From assembly GCA_023390815.1 (NCBI GenBank), contig JAEWCC010000058.1, positions 1 to 64,000 on the forward strand: DNA of 64,000 nt, written 5' to 3'. Under the pieces are notes generated by a model. It ran no database searches and was not told the DNA's origin. It was given only the letters and a program-made list of their open reading frames with translations. This document shows, piece by piece, positions 57,504 to 64,000 of the stretch (its first letter is position 1; every line of letters starts with the position of its first letter). This DNA is from Bacillota bacterium (lineage in GTDB: Bacteria; Bacillota; Clostridia; Christensenellales; SZUA-584). The position numbers and the translations under genes were made by a program.

Positions 57504-57680
57504 ATGGAAGACATCATAAAAGGAGATTTGGAAGAAACACTGCGCGCGATCGCATCAACGATCAACAAGTGAAAAAGTGCAACCAAAGTTACCCCCGGGA
57601 CCTCTCAGCATACGCTGCTTGAGCGAAGAATTAAAGCGCTTCATATGGCATCCGTACTGAAAAGAGAATTAGGCTTGTAA
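57504..57680 (+). pseudogene. Small-protein gene with in-frame TGA at a probable cysteine position
   Basis: ATG 57504 (GAGAGGTG upstream) opens a frame that meets TGA at 57570-57572 after 22 residues (ending STINK). It continues open for 35 codons (KSATKVTPGTSQHTLLERRIKALHMASVLKRELGL) to TAA 57678. From memory, clostridial small proteins share a TISKCEK...GTSQHTLL.RRIKAL pattern, in which a Cys follows the Lys, so the TGA falls where Cys is expected. A Cys codon (TGC/TGT) to TGA mutation is the simplest reading; selenocysteine or recoding cannot be ruled out. A terminator follows directly. Confidence 0.6.
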
Positions 57681-57681
57681 G

Positions 57682-57699
57682 CGCGCGTGGCGCGTTTTG
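57682..57699 (+). terminator. Terminator after the interrupted small gene
   Basis: CGCGC (57682-57686) pairs with GCGCG (57690-57694) and is followed by TTTTG. A small hairpin, placed directly after the TAA. Confidence 0.6.
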
Positions 57700-57779
57700 T
57701 TATGCTGAAAAATGAAGCAATGGAGTATGTGAAAGTACGCAAGATGCTCCTATTTGGCGATAATCGCAAAAAAGTGTGA

Positions 57780-57808
57780 TTGACTTGAGGCATATGAACG
57801 TATATACT
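57780..57808 (+). promoter_or_regulatory. Promoter of the amidase gene
   Basis: TTGACT (57780-57785), a 17-base spacer and TATACT (57803-57808). Five of six bases match in each box. Confidence 0.75.
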
Positions 57809-57993
57809 ACAAACAAATTACGATTATTACGGAAATATGAAACAAGTCCAATCGCAATGAGCACCCGTTGACACGGGACAAGCATTGCCACAATAATGAT
57901 ATTATCGAGGCCGATTCCAGAACCAATCTTGTACAAACATGAGCGGTAAAATACCGCTCGGGTGGGCGTGGAATACGATTTTTTGGGGGACTT

Positions 57994-58791
57994 ATGCAAG
58001 AGAATGAAAAGCCGCAGCGCCGTTACCGGTTTAACCCGAAAAAACTGGCGACGACGCTGCTGACGCTGGCTGCTATGGCCGCAATTATTGTGGTGGCTGC
58101 CGTTTCGCTCACCAACGCAGGCACGGTCGCGGCCGCCTCGCCGCCGCCGGAGTTCACGACTGCCGGTACCGTACGTCCCGGCACCGCACCGGAGAAGCCT
58201 GAGGAGAGTAAGCCCTTAACCACGAAAGGGCAGGGACAATTGGTTCTGGTAGATCCGGGTCACGGCGGCTTTGATCCCGGCGCAATCGGCATCACCGGAG
58301 CCCACGAGGCGGATCTGAACCTCGCGGTCGGCTTGAGCCTCAAGGAAGAGCTGGAAAACGCCGGTTTGCAGGTACTCATGACGCGCGACAGCGATATCGG
58401 GCTGGGTACCACCCAGAACGAAAGCCTTGCGACGCGGGGAGGGATCATTGAAGAGTGCGGTTCGGATATCGTCGTCAGCATCCATATGAATTCATTTCCG
58501 TCCGACCCAAGCGTATCGGGTCCGATTGTGATGTTCATGCCGGGCTCGGACCGGGGCAAAGCGTTGGCCGAATCCGTGCAGCAAAGCTTGAATGACACGC
58601 TGGGCGTTACAGGGTCCGCGCGCGCGGAAGATCTGTATGTGCTGCGCAGCGGCAATCAACCCTGCGTGCTGGTCGAATGCGGCTTTATCAGCAACGAGGA
58701 AGAGGAATATTCGATGCAGCAGCCGGACTATCAGCAGAAGCTCGCCAGAGCAATCTGCGAAGGGATTTTGCAATATTTCGCAGAACAGTAG
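57994..58791 (+). CDS. N-acetylmuramoyl-L-alanine amidase (Amidase_3)
   Basis: This 265-residue protein has an N-terminal membrane anchor (residues about 15-42), a Pro-rich linker and a zinc amidase domain: DPGHGGFDPGAIG (first His, residue about 90), EADLNLAVGLSL (Glu), VSIHMNSFPSD (second His) and VLVECGFISNEEE (catalytic Glu). It cuts the peptide side chains from peptidoglycan outside the membrane. Monocistronic, with a long structured leader and a strong terminator. Confidence 0.93.
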   Translation: MQENEKPQRRYRFNPKKLATTLLTLAAMAAIIVVAAVSLTNAGTVAAASPPPEFTTAGTVRPGTAPEKPEESKPLTTKGQGQLVLVDPGHGGFDPGAIGITGAHEADLNLAVGLSLKEELENAGLQVLMTRDSDIGLGTTQNESLATRGGIIEECGSDIVVSIHMNSFPSDPSVSGPIVMFMPGSDRGKALAESVQQSLNDTLGVTGSARAEDLYVLRSGNQPCVLVECGFISNEEEEYSMQQPDYQQKLARAICEGILQYFAEQ

Positions 58792-58821
58792 CCTTGATCC
58801 AAAGACATAATAGAAATCATA

Positions 58822-58846
58822 AGGAGCGGGTTTCCGCTCCTTTTTC
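58822..58846 (+). terminator. Terminator after the amidase gene
   Basis: AGGAGCGG (58822-58829) pairs perfectly with CCGCTCCT (58834-58841), followed by five T. Confidence 0.9.
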
Positions 58847-59109
58847 CTGCGGAATAATATCATGGCGTTTTTGTTTCGGTTGTTGTATAATGATCGGGCC
58901 GGACACCTGAAATACCCAAATTGATATCATTTATCATCATGACCGCATCGACTGCAACGCTGCGTACACTGTCATTTCTTTTTTATTCACACAAAGCGTT
59001 AATCCGGCGTTGCCGATCCCGCCGCCTGCGGCGGATCAAATCAATATCATTGACCATAACCGGGCTGCGGACCACCGTCCCGCCCGATAACAAGGCATAA
59101 TGGTGGCGG
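58847..59109. other. Spacer before the two-component system
   Basis: No gene is supported. It holds a TATAAT at 58886-58891 without a clear -35 box, and a compact palindrome CCGCCGC-CT-GCGGCGG (59019-59034). I see no binding site I can name. Confidence 0.4.
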
Positions 59110-60990
59110 ATGAGAAACTTTTTTAAACGCATTCAGGAGAAATTCCTCAGCCTCGCGATACGCACACGGCTGCTTATATTCATGCTGTTTCTCGCCATTA
59201 TCCCGATGATCATTGTGCTCAATATTTCGATGGACACCTCAATCCGCGTAATTGAGAAGAACGCGGAACAGGCGAACGTCTCGTCGCTGAAGATGGCCGC
59301 CATCAACATCGACGCGCTGCTTACGGAATGTGTCAAACAGGGCAGAATGATATCGAAGGATACGATGATCCGAACGTATTTGAAGGAGCCGGACAGTCCG
59401 GTGCTCGAAAAGGAGGACGGAGCGCTCAATGACCGGCTGATGTTCCTTAAAGACTTCACGCTCAACGACATCTCGCTCACGTGCGTTATGGGCAAGAACG
59501 GGCTGATGATCAAATCTACGTACAGCTTCTTCAAGGACTCGGATTTCCGTGATACCGACTGGTATCAAAAGGTCATCGCTTCGGACGGGCCGGTATGGTT
59601 TGACGCGCATGAGGACCAGTTCATGGTCATCAGCCGAACGAAGTTTAAATATGTGACGATGGGCATGCCGGTCGTGGACATGACGACGGGGGAGAAGATC
59701 GGCGTTGTGCTGGTCGATATCCGGGACGACATTATCTACGAAAATATTCTGCACGCCACCAGCGGCGGGGGCAGCCAGATGCTGTTCTACGACGCGGATT
59801 ACAATGCGATACTGCGCACCAATCAAAATGCGCTGGCCGGGGATATTCAAAAGGAACTGATCCGCTACAAGATCGGCAGCGCCCCTGAGACAGCGGAAAA
59901 CGGCACAGAGGCTGCGGGCAGTGCGGCGGAAGAAGCCTTCGACGCATCCGCTATCAGCAGTGTACAAAGCTTCCGCACATCCATCGCCGGCAAGGCGTAC
60001 TACGTGTGCGTGGTCGATCTGGTATCCGGTTGGAAGATGGTGGACGTAATGTCCATCGACGAACTGACGAAGGATACGAAGCAGATCGTACCCTTCTCCA
60101 TCCTCGTCGCGATCGGGGTATGCGTTATAGCGGTATTCTTGTCGCTGCAGTTTTCGTCCAGCATCGCGCGGCCCATCAAAAGTCTGATCCGGCTGATGAA
60201 AAAGGTGGAGACGGGCGATTTTACCGGCAAGTTCCAGGTAAAGCACGCGGACGAGATCGGCATGCTGGGCAACAGCTATAACATAATGCTGGACGAGATT
60301 GAACGGCTGATGAACACCGTGCTCGACGAGCAGCGGGAGCTGCTCAAAGCCCAGTTCAAGATATTGCAGGAGCAGATTAACCCGCATTTTCTCTATAATA
60401 CGCTCGACTCGATCAACTGGCTCTCGCGCATGGGCCGCAACGATGAGGTTGTGGTGGTCGTAAACGCCTTTACCAAGCTGCTGCGCATCGCGCTCAGCAA
60501 AGGGCGGGACGTGATTACGGTCCGGGAGGAAGCGGAGCATGTCGGGTATTACCTCACGATCCAGCAGATACGCTATAAGAATAAGCTCAACTATGAGGTG
60601 GATATCCCGGAGGATATGGGCGGGTATTATACGCTCAAGCTGATATTGCAGCCCATCGTGGAGAACGCCATCTACCACGGCATCAAGGCCAAAAAGGGCG
60701 GCGGCGATATTTTTGTGAGCGGCAGGGAGCTGCAGGATTGTCTGGAGTTTACGGTCAGGGATACCGGCGGCGGGTTTGACGAAGACGCGCTGTCCGAACT
60801 GTGCGAAAATCTCAATAAGCCTTTCGGGGTCGCGTGGACGGGGGCGGGTTCGTTCGGCATCAAAAATGTCAGTGACCGCATCAAGGTATTCTTCGGATAC
60901 CAGTACGGCCTGCGCTTTGTGAGCGTGAAGGGCGAGGGCACCACCGTGGTGATCACGATACCGAAACTGAGGAAGTGGGAACAGATATGA
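59110..60990 (+). CDS. Sensor histidine kinase, YesM type
   Basis: This 626-residue membrane kinase has a first transmembrane helix (about residues 18-38), a large extracytoplasmic dCache-like domain (about 40-325), a second helix (SILVAIGVCVIAVFLSLQF), a HAMP domain, the His kinase motif LQEQINPHFLYNTLDSINWL (phospho-His), and an HATPase with KLILQPIVENAIYHGIK and GTTVVITIP. It senses an external ligand, probably a sugar, directly or through a binding protein. It overlaps the response regulator by 4 bases (ATGA). The sugar-binding lipoprotein gene lies next. Confidence 0.92.
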   Translation: MRNFFKRIQEKFLSLAIRTRLLIFMLFLAIIPMIIVLNISMDTSIRVIEKNAEQANVSSLKMAAINIDALLTECVKQGRMISKDTMIRTYLKEPDSPVLEKEDGALNDRLMFLKDFTLNDISLTCVMGKNGLMIKSTYSFFKDSDFRDTDWYQKVIASDGPVWFDAHEDQFMVISRTKFKYVTMGMPVVDMTTGEKIGVVLVDIRDDIIYENILHATSGGGSQMLFYDADYNAILRTNQNALAGDIQKELIRYKIGSAPETAENGTEAAGSAAEEAFDASAISSVQSFRTSIAGKAYYVCVVDLVSGWKMVDVMSIDELTKDTKQIVPFSILVAIGVCVIAVFLSLQFSSSIARPIKSLIRLMKKVETGDFTGKFQVKHADEIGMLGNSYNIMLDEIERLMNTVLDEQRELLKAQFKILQEQINPHFLYNTLDSINWLSRMGRNDEVVVVVNAFTKLLRIALSKGRDVITVREEAEHVGYYLTIQQIRYKNKLNYEVDIPEDMGGYYTLKLILQPIVENAIYHGIKAKKGGGDIFVSGRELQDCLEFTVRDTGGGFDEDALSELCENLNKPFGVAWTGAGSFGIKNVSDRIKVFFGYQYGLRFVSVKGEGTTVVITIPKLRKWEQI

Positions 60991-62570
60991 GAGTGATAGT
61001 GGCTGACGACGAGGAAATCATCCGCACCGGCGTGGTGGAACTGATCCCGTGGGAGCGGCTCGGATACGAGGTGGCGGGTGACGCCGAGGACGGCGAGGAC
61101 GCGCTGGCGCTGATTCGCGAGACAAAGCCCGATGTGGTGATCACGGATATCAAGATGCCGTTTCTTACGGGGATTGACCTGCTTAAAGAAATCAGAAAGA
61201 TGCCCGAGCCGCCCTATACGATATTGCTCACCGGCTACGACGAATTCAAGTTCGCGCAGGAGGCGGTCAACAACGGCGCATACGCCTACCTGTTAAAACC
61301 CATCGAGCCCGCCGAGCTTGAAAAGATATTGCTCGATATCAAGGAGGATTACGAAAAAAAGCAGGCGGTGCGGGGGTATCTTAAAGAACTCAGCACCGAG
61401 TCCGGCTTCAAAAGGCAGCTGTTCGGGCTCAGCGAGTCGGACGAGATTGAGCGGCTGCTCCGGGAATACGGGGTGGACCCCGGAACGCTGTTCTTCAGCG
61501 TGATGATATTTGAAATCGACGACAGTACGCGGCATGCTCAGTCCGAAGGCGCCGATCAGGTCGAGCGCGCAAAGGCCATCATGTTTGAAGCCATCCGTGG
61601 CGAAAACGGGGGGAACTCCCGCGCGGTAATCGCGGAGAACCGAGGCTTCATGTTCACCATCGTGACCTGGGATGATGACCGGGATAAGCTCAAAGCAGCC
61701 AATGCGCAAATGGCGCAGGCTGTGCGGCAGCGGATTGAGGGAACGGGCATCAGCCTCACGATGGCGGCGGGCAGCGTTTACTCCGGAACCGGCGATATTC
61801 GGACATCCTACGAGGAGGCCATCAAGGCGCTGTCGGTCAAGTTTCTCGCCGGGCAGAACCAGGACCTGTATTTTGAGAGTTTTGCGGACAGCATATCCCA
61901 ACAGGAAAACGAAATATTCGATATCGAAGATATTGCCGGTCGGCTCAGCTTTGAAAGCCGGGAAGCCCTGACTGCCTCGTTTGACCGTATCATGGACGGC
62001 ATCCGGCGCAAAGGCGCGTATTCCGCGCTGTATCTCCAGCTGGTCATCACCAACATCTATATCTGCGCGTTGCAGACGCTGCGCAAGGCCGAGGTGGATG
62101 TGGAAAGAACATTCGGCAATCCGCTGCGCAGATACGAAGCGGTGCTGCAGCATGAAACCGTGGATGAGCGTGTGGACGGTATGAAAGCGCTGATACTCGA
62201 GATGTATGCCGCCATCGAGAACAGCCGCAGGAACGCGTTTTCCGGCGCCATTGCGCAGGCAGAGGCGTATATCCTGGAACATTTCAGCGATAAGGAGCTG
62301 AGCCTCTCCGACGTGACGAAGCATATCGCCGCCTCTCAGGCGCACTTCTGCGTCGAGTTTAAAAAGAAGACCGGGGAGACGTTTGTGGATTACCTGACGC
62401 GCATCCGCATGGAAAAGGCGCGCGAACTGCTGACGCTGAGCGACCGCAAGGTTTACGAGATTTCCGAGATGGTAGGCTACGATAACGCCACGTATTTCAG
62501 TACCTTGTTCAGGAAGCACTTCGGGGTATCGCCTTCCGAGCTGAAAGCAACGCTCAAACGGACTGAATAA
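60987..62570 (+). CDS. AraC-type response regulator, YesN type
   Basis: This 527-residue protein has an N-terminal receiver (VIVADDEEIIRTG, phospho-Asp in DVVITDIKMP, Lys in YLLKPIEP), a long middle region and a C-terminal AraC/XylS double HTH (LSLSDVTKHIAASQAHFCVEFKKKTGETFVDYLTRIRMEKARELL...YEISEMVGYDNATYFSTLFRKHFGVSPSEL). Paired with the upstream kinase. It likely activates the downstream sugar ABC operon. Confidence 0.93.
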   Translation: MRVIVADDEEIIRTGVVELIPWERLGYEVAGDAEDGEDALALIRETKPDVVITDIKMPFLTGIDLLKEIRKMPEPPYTILLTGYDEFKFAQEAVNNGAYAYLLKPIEPAELEKILLDIKEDYEKKQAVRGYLKELSTESGFKRQLFGLSESDEIERLLREYGVDPGTLFFSVMIFEIDDSTRHAQSEGADQVERAKAIMFEAIRGENGGNSRAVIAENRGFMFTIVTWDDDRDKLKAANAQMAQAVRQRIEGTGISLTMAAGSVYSGTGDIRTSYEEAIKALSVKFLAGQNQDLYFESFADSISQQENEIFDIEDIAGRLSFESREALTASFDRIMDGIRRKGAYSALYLQLVITNIYICALQTLRKAEVDVERTFGNPLRRYEAVLQHETVDERVDGMKALILEMYAAIENSRRNAFSGAIAQAEAYILEHFSDKELSLSDVTKHIAASQAHFCVEFKKKTGETFVDYLTRIRMEKARELLTLSDRKVYEISEMVGYDNATYFSTLFRKHFGVSPSELKATLKRTE

Positions 62571-62682
62571 GCCGTAAAATCACGGATGTAAGCGATGACG
62601 CCGGGCTCCTTGACGATGGAGCCGGGGGCGTGTACACTGAGGGTACCGCATTGCCATGATGAATAGGAGGAGAGAACCGCAC

Positions 62683-63669
62683 ATGAGAAGATTTCCCGCT
62701 GCGATCACGTTACTCCTGGTGTTTGCATTATTCATCACGCTGACAGGCTGCAATACCGGCACCGCGGAAAGCCATTCCGGTACAGAGAGCGCCGCCGACG
62801 GCGTCATCCGGATCGGCTTTTCCCAGACAGGCAATCAGGTAGGATGGCGAATCGCCCAGACCAACAGCATACTAGACGAGGCAAAGGCAAGAGGCTATGA
62901 GATGGTTTACACCGACGCGCAGGAGGATACTCAGCAGCAGATTGAAGACGTCAGATACATCATCAGCCAGAACGTGGATTACCTGATATTCGATCCGAGG
63001 GAATACGAGGCCTCGGCCGGGGCGCTCGAAATCGCGAAGGAGGCGGGAGTTCCCGTGATCGTGGTGGACCGCGAAGTAACGGGGGTGGCCGGTACGGACT
63101 TCGTCACGCTGATCGCGCCCGACTTCTATTGGGAGGGCAAGGCCGCCGGGGAATGGCTGCTTCACGCCCGAAACGGACAGGCAAGGATCGTAGAGATCAC
63201 CGGAACGCCCGGTTCCTCCGCCATGATCGACCGGCAGAAGGGCTTCATGGAGATCGTGAATGCGCAGCAAGGCATGGAGATCGTTACCTCCGAATCGGGT
63301 AATTTTACGCGTGAAGAAGCGCAGAAGACCATGGAGGGTGTCATCGAGTCGATACCCGGCCAGTTCGATACCATATTCGTGCACAACGACGACATGGCTA
63401 TCGGCGTATTGCAGGCGCTCAAGGCTGCGGGCATTATGCCGGGCAAAGACGTGATGGTGATCGGCATCGACGGCCAGAAGGAAGCGGTGCAGGCGATCAT
63501 CGACGGCGAGATGGCGTGTACGGTTACGTGCAGCCCGAACTACGGCCCCCTCGTGTTTGATACCATTGAAGCGCTGATGGACGGCGAGACGGTGCCCGAG
63601 AGCATTGTAATGCCCGATTATGTGATCGACCGCACCAACGCGCCGAAGGAACTCGAAAAGGCGTTCTAG
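62683..63669 (+). CDS. Sugar ABC transporter substrate-binding lipoprotein (YtfQ/galactofuranose type)
   Basis: This 328-residue lipoprotein has a lipobox LTGC (Cys about 24) and a periplasmic-binding-protein type 1 fold: IRIGFSQTGNQVGWRIAQTNS, DAQEDTQQQIEDVRYIISQNVDYLIFDPRE, VIVVDREV, and MVIGIDGQKEAVQAIIDGEMACTV. The SQ-x-G and WR-x-A pattern is typical of YtfQ-like proteins that bind galactofuranose and related sugars; ligand specificity is inferred. ATG 62683 follows AGGAGGAG. A terminator after it allows excess binding protein over the transporter genes. Confidence 0.9.
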   Translation: MRRFPAAITLLLVFALFITLTGCNTGTAESHSGTESAADGVIRIGFSQTGNQVGWRIAQTNSILDEAKARGYEMVYTDAQEDTQQQIEDVRYIISQNVDYLIFDPREYEASAGALEIAKEAGVPVIVVDREVTGVAGTDFVTLIAPDFYWEGKAAGEWLLHARNGQARIVEITGTPGSSAMIDRQKGFMEIVNAQQGMEIVTSESGNFTREEAQKTMEGVIESIPGQFDTIFVHNDDMAIGVLQALKAAGIMPGKDVMVIGIDGQKEAVQAIIDGEMACTVTCSPNYGPLVFDTIEALMDGETVPESIVMPDYVIDRTNAPKELEKAF

Positions 63670-63686
63670 CTGACCCCAAACCCGAT

Positions 63687-63718
63687 ATCCCCCTGTCGCC
63701 GGACAGCGGGGATTTTTT
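63687..63718 (+). terminator. Terminator between binding protein and ABC ATPase genes
   Basis: ATCCCC..TGTC and GACA..GGGGAT arms pair with a one-base bulge around GCCG, followed by six T. Typical partial terminator within sugar ABC operons. Confidence 0.75.
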
Positions 63719-63905
63719 ATTACTTTTTTCTTCGTGTATATCATCACTCCATAAGATAGTGAAAGAAATCTGAAGGATACTTTATTCAGCTTATTAGGCG
63801 CGCCCTCTATACTTTTCTTTGTAAAGACCAATCCGTAGGGGACATTCAATTCACTTGGTTTAAATCAATTCAACGGCTTTAAGCAAATCCATAAGGGGGG
63901 TCGTC

Positions 63906-64000
63906 ATGGCCGGTAAGTATCTCGAAATGGAGTCCATTTGCAAGAACTACCCGGGCGTCAAGGCGCTTAAGAATGTACATTTCAGCGTGGGCGAGGGGGA
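63906..64000 (+). CDS. Sugar ABC transporter ATP-binding protein, 3' end outside the window
   Basis: The frame from ATG 63906 (GGGGGG before it) reads MAGKYLEMESICKNYPGVKALKNVHFSVGEG, the N-terminus of RbsA/MglA/YtfR-type double ATPases just ahead of the Walker A motif. Only 31 residues are visible. It belongs with the substrate-binding gene. Confidence 0.9.
   Translation, partial: MAGKYLEMESICKNYPGVKALKNVHFSVGEG

Larger units (their letters stand above)
57681..57993. other. Long leader region of the amidase gene
   Basis: No gene is seen. It holds the amidase promoter at 57780-57808 and a leader of about 180 bases with two hairpins, CCCGT/ACGGG (57864-57877) and a perfect GAGCGGTA-AAA-TACCGCTC (57941-57959), 35 bases before the ATG. 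Confidence 0.55.

Noticed and set aside
57573..57640. Bacterial SECIS element after the UGA of the small gene
   Set aside because: No stable hairpin with the expected loop lies at the right distance, so selenocysteine is kept only as an alternative.
59239..60678. Long minus-strand open frame (479 codons) opposite the histidine kinase
   Set aside because: It is antisense to a gene with clear domains; composition is His/Arg-rich with no family pattern, as expected for a shadow in GC-rich DNA.
61293..62519. Minus-strand open frame (408 codons) opposite the YesN regulator
   Set aside because: The sense strand has receiver and AraC domains; the antisense frame has no domain support.

Overview
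The window is about 56-58% GC and reads as the chromosome of an anaerobic, Gram-positive-type member of the Clostridia (Bacillota). Pointers are: lipoprotein signals with lipoboxes and no outer-membrane genes; the Firmicutes-style run DUF512-der-plsY-lspA-rluD; a YesM/YesN-type two-component system; GGGtGRT and DUF438/DUF1858/ScdA proteins; a DUF2812-PadR pair; and clostridial ferredoxin and cupin genes. I cannot name a genus. No tRNA, rRNA, CRISPR array or intact prophage is visible. The first and last genes are cut by the window edges. Layout: 0-12 kb carries a metal-ligand-poor M24 protein paired with an ASRT (rhodopsin-transducer fold) protein, an orphan Mod-like DNA methyltransferase, a cupin, an SDR, a symporter with its small partner behind a candidate transcription-attenuation switch, a RAYT transposase with REP palindromes, an alternative ornithine cyclodeaminase, an ArsR plus CoA-disulfide/persulfide reductase pair, a sugar isomerase-like protein and a bactofilin. 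12-19.5 kb is housekeeping (DUF512, Der, PlsY, LspA, PpnP, RluD), split by a 1-kb AT-rich insert holding a gene broken by one in-frame stop. 19.5-32.6 kb is accessory: two paralogous lipoproteins, a chemoreceptor, rpsU with a consensus promoter, NfeD, a decaying cluster of small membrane paralogs, PadR-DUF2812 with tandem operators, a phage-terminase-like orphan, MATE and ferredoxin. 32.6-46.5 kb is extracellular and carbohydrate metabolism: a UshA-type nucleotidase, a tocopherol-cyclase-like protein, a c-di-GMP-I riboswitch ahead of an SH3/GH18 enzyme, GH1 plus GPH transporter, GH13 plus GH36, and UDP-galactopyranose mutase. 46.6-52.3 kb holds a polyprenyl synthase, an NDH-2-DoxX fusion, a duplicated FMN-binding-like lipoprotein and a lipoprotein-type ApbE. 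Together these resemble the core of the Listeria flavin-based extracellular electron transfer (FLEET) system. 52.3-57.4 kb is an Fe-S and redox-stress block: a NifU-like scaffold plus GGGtGRT protein behind a pseudoknot/terminator leader, then an FNR-like regulator with four N-terminal cysteines, followed by a ScdA/Ric-DUF1858-DUF438 operon whose promoter carries a near-perfect FNR box. 57.4-64 kb holds a small gene interrupted by UGA, a cell-wall amidase, and a YesM/YesN pair ahead of a galactofuranose-type sugar ABC importer that runs off the end. The most system-like elements are the FLEET-like locus, the two terminator-based leaders (4.2 kb and 52.4 kb), and the FNR-Ric-DUF438 module.
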